From Roseburia hominis A2-183 (lineage in GTDB: Bacteria; Bacillota; Clostridia; Lachnospirales; Lachnospiraceae), in assembly GCF_000225345.1 (NCBI RefSeq), contig NC_015977.1, positions 1,099,501-1,163,500 on the forward strand: a stretch of 64,000 bases of DNA, read 5' to 3'. A program made the position numbers and the translations under genes. This document shows, in pieces, positions 15,816 to 24,842 of this stretch. The notes beneath the pieces are model-generated. The model was not told the DNA's origin. It saw nothing but the letters and a program-made list of their open reading frames with translations, and searched no databases. Numbering within the stretch: position 1 is the first letter of the stretch; every line of letters begins with the position of its first letter.

Positions 15816-16043
15816 ATGATAGAGAGAAAAATCAGATTGTCTGACACGGAGGAAGTAAAGGAGTTTGTGAGAGCTGCCGGAAAATGTGATTTTGATATCG
15901 ATGTTTGTTATAACAGAGCTGTGATTGATGCAAAATCACTGCTCGGAATGCTGTATCTTGGACTCAGCAAGGATCTGACCGTAAAATACGGCGGACAGAA
16001 CACCGGGTTTGAGAATACGGTACAGAAATATGCAGTCTGCTAG
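15816..16043 (+). CDS. HPr-like protein lacking the phosphorylation histidine
   Basis: A 75-residue protein with the HPr fold pattern: an N-terminal strand, FVRAAGKCDFDIDVCYNRAVIDAKSLLGMLYLGL and a final strand and helix. In true HPr the active site is GLHARPA; here the equivalent stretch has no histidine, and the regulatory serine region survives only as AKSLLGM. It therefore cannot pass phosphate in the PTS through histidine. Such proteins, often found in Lachnospiraceae, may act as regulators or be phosphorylated at serine. The ATG at 15816 is chosen over 15807 because AGGAAAGG then stands nine bases away. Confidence 0.75.
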   Translation: MIERKIRLSDTEEVKEFVRAAGKCDFDIDVCYNRAVIDAKSLLGMLYLGLSKDLTVKYGGQNTGFENTVQKYAVC

Positions 16044-16153
16044 TCAGACAGACGGAGACAGGGCTGCTGCCGGAGAGAAACCTCTTCGTGCAGCAGCCCT
16101 GTTTTTGTGTTACACTGTATGATAAGAAACTGGAAAGTAGGGAGCGCTGCCGT

Positions 16154-18805
16154 ATGGATGCACAACAGGAAAAAGACGAAAAGAAAATCATAAAGATCTC
16201 GGTGCGGAATCTGGTGGAGTTCATTCTGCGGGAGGGAGACATTGATAACCGCCACGGGAGAACTGCGTCCCCGGAGGCCATGTGGGAGGGCAGCCGTATC
16301 CATAAGCGCATTCAGAAGAGCAAAGGCGCGAATTACCATGCGGAGGTGCCGCTTAAGATCGAACTTAGCGAGGGAGATTACACGCTTGCCATCGAGGGAC
16401 GGGCGGACGGAATCGAGATTACGTGCGACGGGGAGAGACAGCTTGATTTTTCGAATAACTTCAACCATCTTACGGTGGAGGAAGACATGCATGTGACGAT
16501 TGATGAGATCAAGGGGATCTACATGAATCTGGATGCGCTGGATGAACCCGTGGGCGTGCATCGCGCGCAGGCGATGTGTTATGCCTATATCTATGCCTTG
16601 CAGCATGATCTTGCAGAGATCTCCGTGCAGCTGACCTACTGCAATCTGGATACAATCGAACTGACAAAGACGGCGTTTCTGGGGAATCTGAAATATTTTA
16701 GGGAAACATTTTCGTTTGCGGAGCTGGCGGAGTGGTTCACCCGGCTGACGGACGAATATAAAAAGTGGGCGGATTTTCAGTTCGCCTGGCAGAATCTGCG
16801 GCAGGCTTCCATCAAAAAGCTGGAGTTTCCCTATGCATACCGGAAAGGACAGAAAGAACTGGCGTCGGACGTATACCGCACGATTGCGCGCCGGAAGAAT
16901 CTGTTTATCCAGGCACCCACAGGCGTCGGGAAGACCATTTCGACGGTCTTTCCGGCGGTGAAGGCGGTCGGCGAGGGACTCGGGGACAAGATTTTTTATC
17001 TGACGGCGAAGACGATCACGGGCACGGTGGCAAAGGAAGCATTTGAACTTTTGCGCACCAGGGGGTATCAGGCGAAGATCATCCAGCTGACGGCGAAGGA
17101 AAAGCTGTGCCTGTGCGAGGAGATGGACTGCAATCCTGTACACTGTCCCTACGCGAAAGGACACTACGACCGCGTGAACGATGCGGTGTACAATCTGTTG
17201 CAGAAGGAGGATGTTTTTACCAGGGAAGTGATCTTAGAGCAGGCGCGGGAGTACCGGGTCTGTCCGTTTGAGATGTCGCTGGATACGGCAACCTGGGCGG
17301 ATGATATCATAGGGGATTATAATTATGTCTTTGACCCGAATGTTTATCTGAAGCGTTTTTTTGCGGAAGGAACGCGCGGGGACTACATTTTTCTGGTGGA
17401 TGAGGCGCACAATCTTGTGGAGCGGAGCCGGGAAATGTACAGCGCGGCGATCTATAAGGAAGATTTCTTGGCGGTCAAAAAGCTGCTGAAACCCTATCAG
17501 GAAAAGCATGACAGACGTGCGGAACGTGTGATCCGGCATCTGGAAAAATGCAACCGAATTCTCCTTGGGTACAAGCGTGAGTGCGAAAACTATGTCGTAT
17601 ATGAAAATATCGGTACGCTGATCTTTGCACTGACGCGCCTTGCGGCAGATCTCGATGAGTATCTGCAGAAAAGTCCCGATTTCCCGGAACGCAGGGAAGT
17701 GAACGAATTTTACTTAAACCTGCGCAATTTCATGAATATCTACGAACTGGTGGACGAGCATTATGTCGTGTATTCCGAGCATGAGGAGGACGGGCGCTTC
17801 AAGCTGAAGTTTTACTGTGTGGATCCCTCCCTCAATCTGCAGGAGCGCATAGACAAGGGAAATGCGACGATCTTTTTCTCGGCGACACTGCTTCCGATCC
17901 AGTATTATAAAAGCTTGCTGTCCACCCGCAGGGATAATTATGCGGTCTACGCGCAGACGGCGTTTTCCGAGGAACAGCGCCTGCTGCTGTTTGGAAATGA
18001 CGTCAGCAGCAAGTACACGAGGCGCGGCAGGGCAGAGTATGAGCGGATTGCATTATATATAGAAAAAACAGCGCGCGCGAAGCAGGGAAACTATATGGTG
18101 TTCTTTCCGTCCTACCGGATGATGCAGGAAGTCTACGATGTGTTTTTAGAGGGCGGGGAGACGGATGAAATGCGTCCGCAGGAGTATTTTCCGGAAGGAG
18201 CAGAGAATGCAAAGATTGTGGAGCATCCCGAAGAGGCAGAGATTGCGGAGCATCCCGAAGAGGCAGAAATTGCGGAGCATCCCAATGATGCGGAAAATTC
18301 CGGAAATGCAGAGCCGCGTCTCTGGTGCATGATGCAGCAGACCGGGATGCGTGAGGCGGAGCGCGAGGCTTTCTTACAGGCATTTTCCGGTGAGACATCG
18401 AAACGGCGAGGCGGTTCACTGGTGGCATTCTGTGTGCTCGGAGGTATTTTCGGAGAGGGGATTGATCTGAAAAAAGAACAGCTCATCGGGGCGGTGATCG
18501 TGGGAACCGGACTGCCGCAGATCAGCAATGAACGCGAGATTTTAATGCATTATTATGATGAGAGAGCGGGGGCAGGCTTTGATTATGCGTACCGCTTTCC
18601 GGGAATGAACAAGGTATTGCAGGCGGCCGGACGCGTGATACGGACGACAGAGGATGTGGGAGTGATTGAACTGCTGGACGAGCGGTTTTTAAAGAGTGAT
18701 TACAGAGGGCTGTTCCCAAGGGAATGGGAACAGCGCCGGATATGTAACGTAAATGAAGTAGAACAGATGTTAGCCGAGTTCTGGGAGAGACGGCAGGAGC
18801 TTTAA
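16154..18805 (+). CDS. DinG/XPD-like helicase with Fe-S cluster and PD-(D/E)XK-like N-terminus
   Basis: An 883-residue superfamily 2 helicase. The N-terminal 200 residues look like a PD-(D/E)XK nuclease-type domain (EGRADGIEI, TIDEIKGIYMN). Walker A is APTGVGKTIST near 253, four cysteines between about 319 and 370 (CLCEEMDCNPVHC and VCPFE) suit the Fe-S cluster of XPD/DinG helicases, DEAH follows near 415, and motif VI is QAAGRVIR near 822. It likely unwinds DNA 5' to 3' in repair. A 27-bp unit repeated three times (18221-18301) inserts EHPEEAEIA-type repeats between helicase motifs. The 3' end overlaps the convergent LysR gene by 36 bp. Confidence 0.92.
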   Translation: MDAQQEKDEKKIIKISVRNLVEFILREGDIDNRHGRTASPEAMWEGSRIHKRIQKSKGANYHAEVPLKIELSEGDYTLAIEGRADGIEITCDGERQLDFSNNFNHLTVEEDMHVTIDEIKGIYMNLDALDEPVGVHRAQAMCYAYIYALQHDLAEISVQLTYCNLDTIELTKTAFLGNLKYFRETFSFAELAEWFTRLTDEYKKWADFQFAWQNLRQASIKKLEFPYAYRKGQKELASDVYRTIARRKNLFIQAPTGVGKTISTVFPAVKAVGEGLGDKIFYLTAKTITGTVAKEAFELLRTRGYQAKIIQLTAKEKLCLCEEMDCNPVHCPYAKGHYDRVNDAVYNLLQKEDVFTREVILEQAREYRVCPFEMSLDTATWADDIIGDYNYVFDPNVYLKRFFAEGTRGDYIFLVDEAHNLVERSREMYSAAIYKEDFLAVKKLLKPYQEKHDRRAERVIRHLEKCNRILLGYKRECENYVVYENIGTLIFALTRLAADLDEYLQKSPDFPERREVNEFYLNLRNFMNIYELVDEHYVVYSEHEEDGRFKLKFYCVDPSLNLQERIDKGNATIFFSATLLPIQYYKSLLSTRRDNYAVYAQTAFSEEQRLLLFGNDVSSKYTRRGRAEYERIALYIEKTARAKQGNYMVFFPSYRMMQEVYDVFLEGGETDEMRPQEYFPEGAENAKIVEHPEEAEIAEHPEEAEIAEHPNDAENSGNAEPRLWCMMQQTGMREAEREAFLQAFSGETSKRRGGSLVAFCVLGGIFGEGIDLKKEQLIGAVIVGTGLPQISNEREILMHYYDERAGAGFDYAYRFPGMNKVLQAAGRVIRTTEDVGVIELLDERFLKSDYRGLFPREWEQRRICNVNEVEQMLAEFWERRQEL
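18221..18301 (+). repeat. in-frame 27-bp tandem repeat inside the helicase gene
   Basis: Three head-to-tail copies start at 18221, 18248 and 18275, encoding EHPEEAEIA twice and a diverged EHPNDAENS. The unit is a multiple of three, so copy number can change without breaking the frame. Confidence 0.9.
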
Positions 18806-19666
18806 GAATTCTTCCGTAGACTGCGCGATTGGAAGCGTCGGGTTGACTGCGGCGACCATCTGGCGCGCCGGGAGCTTTTCCCTGATCTTCACGATAAAGA
18901 GCTCTCTGGACTCGCGGTTTAGGCAGTAGTCCGGAATAAACGCGATTCCCAGGCCGATACGTGCCAGATCAATCAGAAGATCGTTGCTGCTCAGCTCGAT
19001 CTGCGGCATCAGTTCAAGCTGGTGCTGCAGAAAGAGGTTATGCAAAAATTCGCTGGTGGTGCTCTTGCGGTCGAGCATCAGGATCGGGTACTGCTGCAGA
19101 TCCTCTAAGGCAATCTCCTGCTGCTTCAGATTAAAATAGGCAGGGTTGGCGATAAAGACGTCGTGAAAGCTGCACACAGTCTTGCGGATGTAGGACTGGT
19201 TTAAATTAGAGTTGGGAAAATTGGTCACAATCAGATCGACTTTTCCCTGCTCCAACAGCTCTACGCAGCTGAGAGAGGTTGAGTTTGTCACTTTGATCGG
19301 GACATTCGGGAACTTCTTGTGGAACTGCTTTAAATACGGCACGAGAAAATAGCGGCAGATGGTGTCGCTCGCGCCGATGTGAAGCTGCCCCAGACCGAGG
19401 CTGCCGGAATCTAACAGCTGGCTCTCACCGCGCCGGATTAAATTCATGGCAGGTTCAATATGCTTGAGCAGAATCTTTCCTGCCGGAGTCAGCTGTACTT
19501 TTTTGGTACTCCGGATAAAAAGCGGCTGCTCCAGCTTTTTCTCCAGCGTCTTGATTGACTGGCTGACGGCGGATTGGGAGATATAGAGCTGCTTGCTCGC
19601 CTCGGAAAAGCTGAGGGAGGTTGCAACATAATAGAAAACTTTATACAATTCGTAATTGATATCCAT
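18770..19666 (-). CDS. LysR-family transcriptional regulator
   Basis: A 298-residue LysR-type regulator. The N-terminal winged helix is YKVFYYVATSLSFSEASKQL with YISQSAVSQSIKTLEKKL as recognition part, and the remaining 200 residues form the two-lobed effector domain (LHIGASDTICRYFLVPYL, GLGIAFIPDYCL). It resembles the CysL/CbbR branch, but the ligand is unknown. It diverges from purL, and a 7-5-7 inverted repeat of LysR-box type lies between them, so it likely controls itself and perhaps purL. The gene end overlaps the helicase 3' end on the other strand. Confidence 0.93.
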   Translation of the reverse strand: MDINYELYKVFYYVATSLSFSEASKQLYISQSAVSQSIKTLEKKLEQPLFIRSTKKVQLTPAGKILLKHIEPAMNLIRRGESQLLDSGSLGLGQLHIGASDTICRYFLVPYLKQFHKKFPNVPIKVTNSTSLSCVELLEQGKVDLIVTNFPNSNLNQSYIRKTVCSFHDVFIANPAYFNLKQQEIALEDLQQYPILMLDRKSTTSEFLHNLFLQHQLELMPQIELSSNDLLIDLARIGLGIAFIPDYCLNRESRELFIVKIREKLPARQMVAAVNPTLPIAQSTEEFLKLLPSLPELG

Positions 19667-19724
19667 GGTTCCTCGTTTCTGTCGGAGCGCTGCTCCGAAC
19701 CGTTCTGTAGCGTGTTAACTATAA

Positions 19725-19743
19725 TTATAAGACCTGCTTATAA
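19725..19743. promoter_or_regulatory. LysR-type operator candidate
   Basis: TTATAAG-ACCTG-CTTATAA is a perfect 7-bp inverted repeat with a 5-bp centre, in the form of LysR boxes, 60 bp upstream of the LysR start and 172 bp upstream of purL. A separate GC palindrome CGGAGCGCTGCTCCG lies at 19683-19697 in the LysR leader. Confidence 0.6.
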
Positions 19744-19914
19744 AACTGTCAAATAAATCTTATGTGATATATTAACCATAATAATAGAAGAGATTAAATA
19801 TATTAATTATGCTTATTTGTTCGCATATGCTATACTTCATATAGAAAGTAGGATAAGATAGAAATACAAACGATCAGTAGTTTCGCCGATGGCGTGCGCA
19901 GATGGAGGGAAAAT

Positions 19915-22900
19915 ATGAGCAACGTAAGACGCGTATATGTGGAGAAAAAACCGGCATTTGCTGTCAGAGCAAGAGAGCTGGAAGCAGAGATCAGAAATTA
20001 TCTCGGTATCAGTGACGTGAAGGGAGTGCGTGAGCTGATCCGTTACGATATGGAGCATGTATCGGAGGAAACCTACCGCAAGGCTCTGGTTACCGTTTTT
20101 TCCGAGCCGCCGGTGGACGATGTGTACGAGGAAACTTTTGAGTTAAATGGCGCGAGAACTTTTTCCGTAGAATTCCTGCCGGGACAGTTTGACCAGAGAG
20201 CGGACTCCGCCGAGCAGTGCGTGAAGCTGTTAAATGAGAACGAGGAGCCGCTGATCCGCACGGCTGTGACCTATGTGATCGAGGGAGAGATCAGCGATGC
20301 AGAGTTTGAGGCGATCAAAAAGCACTGCATCAACCCGGTTGACTCCAGAGAGACCGGTCTTGAGAAGCCGCAGACGCTGGTGCAGTCGTTCCCGGAGCCA
20401 GAGGATGTAAAGATTTTCGACGGATTTTCTGCGATGCCTGAGGCAGAACTGAAGGAACTTTATGATTCCCTCGGTCTGGCGATGACTTTCAAGGACTTTT
20501 TACATATTCAGAATTATTTTAAGAATGAGGAGAAGCGCGACCCGTCCATGACGGAGATCCGCGTATTGGACACCTACTGGTCCGATCACTGCCGTCATAC
20601 GACGTTTTCCACAGAACTTAAGGACGTAAGCTTTGACGACGGCTATTACCGTGCGCCGATGGAGGAGACCTATCAGGATTACCTCGCCACCCATAAGAAT
20701 CTTTACGCAGGACGTTCAGACAAATTCGTGTGCCTGATGGACATTGCCTTAATGGCGATGAAGCGCCTCAAAAAGGAGGGCAAGCTGATGGATCAGGAGG
20801 AATCCGATGAGATCAATGCCTGCTCGATTGTCGTTCCGATCGAGGTGGACGGAGTGACTGAGGAGTGGCTTGTAAACTTTAAGAACGAGACACATAACCA
20901 CCCGACAGAGATTGAACCGTTCGGTGGTGCTGCGACCTGTCTGGGCGGTGCGATCCGTGATCCGCTTTCCGGACGTACCTATGTCTATCAGGCAATGCGT
21001 GTGACCGGTGCGGCAGATCCGACAGTTTCCGTGAAAGACACGATCCCGGGCAAGCTTCCGCAGAAGAAGCTTGTGCGCGAGGCGGCACACGGTTACAGTT
21101 CTTATGGTAACCAGATCGGTCTGGCAACCGGTTATGTCAAGGAGGTATACCATCCGAATTATGTGGCGAAGCGTATGGAGATCGGTGCAGTGCTCGGTGC
21201 GGCTCCGAGACGTGCGGTGCAGAGACTGACCTCCGATCCGGGAGACATCATCATTCTGCTTGGCGGCCGTACCGGTCGTGACGGCATCGGTGGTGCGACA
21301 GGTTCTTCCAAGGCACATAACACAGAGTCCACCGCAGTCTGCGGTGCAGAGGTGCAGAAGGGTAACCCGCCGACAGAGCGCAAGATCCAGAGATTATTCC
21401 GCCGCGAGGAAGTGGCGCATATCATCAAGAAGTGTAATGACTTCGGTGCAGGCGGTGTATCGGTTGCCATCGGAGAGCTGGCAGACGGACTGCGCGTGCA
21501 GCTGGATAAGGTGCCGAAGAAATATGCGGGACTTGATGGAACCGAACTTGCAATCTCAGAGTCCCAGGAACGTATGGCGGTCGTAGTGGCACCGGAGGAT
21601 GTACAGAAGTTCCTTGCATTTGCGAAGGAGGAGAATCTGGAAGCTGTCGAGGTTGCGGTTGTGACCGAGGAGCCGAGACTGGTACTCACGTGGAGAGGAA
21701 AGGAAGTCGTAAACTTATCCCGTGCATTCCTGGATACCAACGGTGCACATCAGGAGACCAATGTGGCAGTGGATATGCCGGACCCGAAGGAAAATTATCT
21801 GAATAAGATCGATACACCGGCGGTTTCCGAGGCGTTAGCAGCAGGCGATATGAAGAAAGCATGGCTCGCAGAACTTGCCGACTTGAATGTGTGTTCTCAG
21901 AAGGGACTGGTGGAGATGTTCGACGGTTCCATCGGAGCGGGAAGCGTATACATGCCGTTCGGTGGGAAATATCAGCTGACCGAGACACAGTCCATGGTGG
22001 CAAAGATTCCGGTGATGACCGGCAAATCCGATGCAGTCACGATGATGGCATACGGCTTCGATCCGTATCTGTCTTCCTGGAGCCCGTATCACGGTGCGGT
22101 GTATGCAGTGCTTGAGTCTCTGTCGAGAATCGTGTCTGCAGGCGGCGATTACAGCAAGGTGCGCTTTACCTTCCAGGAGTATTTCCGCAGGATGAGCGAG
22201 GAGCCGAAGCGCTGGAGTCAGCCGTTTGCTGCTCTGCTTGGCGCGTACAATGCACAGATCGGCTTCGGACTGCCGTCCATCGGAGGAAAGGATTCCATGT
22301 CCGGAAGCTTCAACGAGATCGACGTACCGCCGACACTGGTATCCTTTGCCGTGGATGTGGCAAAAGAGGGCGACATCATCACGCCGGAGCTTAAGGCAGT
22401 GGGAAATCAGCTGGTACTTTTCTCCATCGAGAGGGATTCTTATGATCTTCCGGTCTATGCGCAGGTAATGAAGCTCTATGCGGTGCTGCATGAGCTGATC
22501 GGAAAGGGTGCGGTCGTATCCGCCTATGCGCTGGATGGAAAAGGACTTGCGGCGGCAGTCAGCAAGATGGCATTTGGCAATAAGCTTGGTGTGACGATTG
22601 AGAAGGAAGTGTCGGAAGAGACACTGTTTGCACCGGGATTTGGTAATATCGTGGCGGAGGTTCCAGTGGAGAAGGTTGGTATTGTCAAGGAGACATTAAA
22701 GGCAGCGGGACTTTCCGGAAATGAGGAGCTTGTCGGCTGGGTAAATGAGGAACAGAGCTTCTGCTACGGCGGCATGAAGCTTGCACTCGACGAGGCGATC
22801 GCAGCATGGAGCGGCACGCTGGAGAAAGTATTCCCGACCCGCGTGACAGATAATAAGGACGAACTTGACACCGGCATCTATCAGGCAGACAGTATCTATG

Positions 22901-23718
22901 TCTGCAAACACAAGGTGGCAAAACCGACCGTGTTTATACCGGTATTTCCGGGAACGAACTGCGAGTACGACAGTGCGAGAGCATTTGAGCGCGCAGGTGC
23001 GGACACGATCGTAAAGGTATTCAAGAACCTGAATGCAGAGGACATCCGCGATTCGGTTGAGGAGTTCACAAAGGCGATCGATCAGGCACAGATTATCATG
23101 TTCCCGGGCGGATTCTCCGCGGGAGATGAGCCGGAGGGCTCCGCGAAGTTCTTTGCGACCGCGTTCCGCAATGCGAAGATGACAGAGGCGGTCATGAAGC
23201 TTTTGAACGAGCGCGACGGACTGGCGCTCGGTATCTGCAACGGTTTCCAGGCACTGATTAAGCTGGGGCTGGTACCGTACGGAGAGATCCGTCCGCAGAC
23301 CGCAGATTCACCGACATTAACCTACAACACGATCGGCCGTCATATCAGCAAGATGGTATACACGAAGGTTGTGACGAACAAGTCCCCGTGGCTGGCACAG
23401 GCAAAGACCGGCGAGGTATATTGCAATCCGGCTTCCCACGGCGAGGGACGTTTTGTCGCTCCGAAGGAATGGCTGGAGAAGCTGTTTGCAAACGGTCAGG
23501 TGGCAACACAGTATGTCAACGAGGCGGGTGTTCCGACCATGGATGAGGAGTGGAATGTCAACGGCTCCTACATGGCAATCGAGGGAATCACAAGCCCGGA
23601 CGGAAGAGTGCTCGGCAAGATGGCACATTCGGAGCGTCGTGACCGGAGTGTGGCGATGAATATTTACGGTGAGCAGGATTTGAGACTGTTTGAGTCCGGC
23701 GTGGAATATTTTAAGTAA
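19915..23718 (+). CDS. purL: phosphoribosylformylglycinamidine synthase, single-chain
   Basis: A 1267-residue FGAM synthase with all functions in one chain: N-terminal PurS-like part, two AIR-synthetase-like halves (HNHPTEIEPFGGA, GGKDSMSG) and a C-terminal glutaminase with PGTNCEYDSARAF, the nucleophile in LGICNGFQ (C1108) and the H-x-E pair in SHGEGRF (H1175, E1177). It converts FGAR, glutamine and ATP to FGAM in purine synthesis. Many Firmicutes use separate PurS, PurQ and PurL; this is the long form known from Proteobacteria, eukaryotes and some Clostridia. The ATG at 19915 follows GATGGAGG. It stands apart from the purC-purF-purB group. Confidence 0.97.
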   Translation: MSNVRRVYVEKKPAFAVRARELEAEIRNYLGISDVKGVRELIRYDMEHVSEETYRKALVTVFSEPPVDDVYEETFELNGARTFSVEFLPGQFDQRADSAEQCVKLLNENEEPLIRTAVTYVIEGEISDAEFEAIKKHCINPVDSRETGLEKPQTLVQSFPEPEDVKIFDGFSAMPEAELKELYDSLGLAMTFKDFLHIQNYFKNEEKRDPSMTEIRVLDTYWSDHCRHTTFSTELKDVSFDDGYYRAPMEETYQDYLATHKNLYAGRSDKFVCLMDIALMAMKRLKKEGKLMDQEESDEINACSIVVPIEVDGVTEEWLVNFKNETHNHPTEIEPFGGAATCLGGAIRDPLSGRTYVYQAMRVTGAADPTVSVKDTIPGKLPQKKLVREAAHGYSSYGNQIGLATGYVKEVYHPNYVAKRMEIGAVLGAAPRRAVQRLTSDPGDIIILLGGRTGRDGIGGATGSSKAHNTESTAVCGAEVQKGNPPTERKIQRLFRREEVAHIIKKCNDFGAGGVSVAIGELADGLRVQLDKVPKKYAGLDGTELAISESQERMAVVVAPEDVQKFLAFAKEENLEAVEVAVVTEEPRLVLTWRGKEVVNLSRAFLDTNGAHQETNVAVDMPDPKENYLNKIDTPAVSEALAAGDMKKAWLAELADLNVCSQKGLVEMFDGSIGAGSVYMPFGGKYQLTETQSMVAKIPVMTGKSDAVTMMAYGFDPYLSSWSPYHGAVYAVLESLSRIVSAGGDYSKVRFTFQEYFRRMSEEPKRWSQPFAALLGAYNAQIGFGLPSIGGKDSMSGSFNEIDVPPTLVSFAVDVAKEGDIITPELKAVGNQLVLFSIERDSYDLPVYAQVMKLYAVLHELIGKGAVVSAYALDGKGLAAAVSKMAFGNKLGVTIEKEVSEETLFAPGFGNIVAEVPVEKVGIVKETLKAAGLSGNEELVGWVNEEQSFCYGGMKLALDEAIAAWSGTLEKVFPTRVTDNKDELDTGIYQADSIYVCKHKVAKPTVFIPVFPGTNCEYDSARAFERAGADTIVKVFKNLNAEDIRDSVEEFTKAIDQAQIIMFPGGFSAGDEPEGSAKFFATAFRNAKMTEAVMKLLNERDGLALGICNGFQALIKLGLVPYGEIRPQTADSPTLTYNTIGRHISKMVYTKVVTNKSPWLAQAKTGEVYCNPASHGEGRFVAPKEWLEKLFANGQVATQYVNEAGVPTMDEEWNVNGSYMAIEGITSPDGRVLGKMAHSERRDRSVAMNIYGEQDLRLFESGVEYFK

Positions 23719-23737
23719 AAGAAAAAATAACGGGAAG

Positions 23738-23785
23738 TAAAAGAGACCCTGCAGCGAGGAGAAAAACCTTTCTGCGGGGTCTTTT
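23738..23785 (+). terminator. intrinsic terminator after purL
   Basis: GACCCTGCAG pairs with CTGCGGGGTC and is followed by TTTT, ending the purL transcript. Confidence 0.8.
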
Positions 23786-23884
23786 GCCGTTCGGTTCTTG
23801 GGGGATTGTTGATAAAACAACGCAAAATGAGTATAATAGTGCGAAAGGGAACGGAAAACGGGAAGAAGAAAGATGGAGAAACGT

Positions 23885-24763
23885 ATGAATATTTTAGTGC
23901 TGGGCGGAACGGGATTTTTCGGAAAACATCTGGTGTGGGAACTTTTGCACCGGGGACATGAGGTGACGATCGCAACACGCGGCCGGACGCCGGATGATTT
24001 TGGAGACAGAGTCAGACGTCTGATCGTCGACCGGACGGATGTCCGGCAGATGGAGCAGGTGTTTGCCCATAAATATTATGACGTTTTCTACGACGATCTG
24101 GCTTACTGTGCGGGGGATGTGCGCACCGTGCTGGAGGCGGTGCCCTGCAGAAGGTATGTGATGGTGTCCTCGGCATCCGTGTATGATCTGCATTTTCAGA
24201 CCGTGGAGACGGACTATGAGCCGGAACATGACAGACTGGTCTGGTATACGGATTACAGCGGATCGTATGACGTATTGAAGAAAAGTGCGGAATGTGCGCT
24301 CGTGCAGCAGTATCCGATGAAAAATGCGGCTTTTGTGAGATTCCCCTACGTCATCGGCAGGGATGACTACACGGACCGGCTGTACTTTTATGTGGAACAT
24401 GTGGTGCGGCAGAAACCGATGTATATTGATAATATGGACGCACAGATGAGCTTTATCAGCGTGGACGATGCGGGGCGCCTTCTGGCGCATCTCGGCGGGG
24501 ATGAGATCCAGGGTGCCGTCAACGGAGCGAGCCGCGGGACCATCTCGCCGCGGGAGATCCTGACTTACGTGTACAGACGCACCGGAAAAGAGGCGTTTCT
24601 TGATGAGACCGGCGATCCGGCGCCATATAATGGGACGCCCGGCTACAGCATCAATACAGAGCGCGCCGGGCGTACGGGATTTGTGTTTTCCAATCTGAAA
24701 GACTGGATCTATGAACTGCTTGATTTTTACATAGAGCGCGCCGCAGAAGAGATGCGTAAATAA
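23885..24763 (+). CDS. NAD-dependent epimerase/dehydratase-like (extended SDR)
   Basis: A 292-residue protein with an N-terminal Rossmann fold, MNILVLGGTGFFGKHLV, the usual GxxGxxG dinucleotide site. MVSSASVYD gives the serine region; the canonical YxxxK pair is not clear at the expected place (YSGSYDVLKKSAE has Y and K in near-correct spacing). It resembles atypical SDR proteins related to mRNA-binding or sugar-nucleotide enzymes. Start choice: the ATG at 23885 has GGAG six bases upstream; an ATG at 23873 is less favoured. It converges on the PHP phosphatase gene. Its substrate is unknown. Confidence 0.82.
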   Translation: MNILVLGGTGFFGKHLVWELLHRGHEVTIATRGRTPDDFGDRVRRLIVDRTDVRQMEQVFAHKYYDVFYDDLAYCAGDVRTVLEAVPCRRYVMVSSASVYDLHFQTVETDYEPEHDRLVWYTDYSGSYDVLKKSAECALVQQYPMKNAAFVRFPYVIGRDDYTDRLYFYVEHVVRQKPMYIDNMDAQMSFISVDDAGRLLAHLGGDEIQGAVNGASRGTISPREILTYVYRRTGKEAFLDETGDPAPYNGTPGYSINTERAGRTGFVFSNLKDWIYELLDFYIERAAEEMRK

Positions 24764-24799
24764 AAACAGGACATCAACGTATAAAATGTCAGTGAGAAT

Positions 24800-24842
24800 G
24801 AGGACTGGAGCGCCGGATGCGGCGGTCAGTCCTCAATTTTTA
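24800..24842. terminator. terminator between convergent genes
   Basis: GAGGACTG (24800-24807) pairs with CAGTCCTC (24827-24834) around an inner GC hairpin, and a T-run follows on the + strand. The right arm overlaps the 3' end of the PHP gene. Confidence 0.7.
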
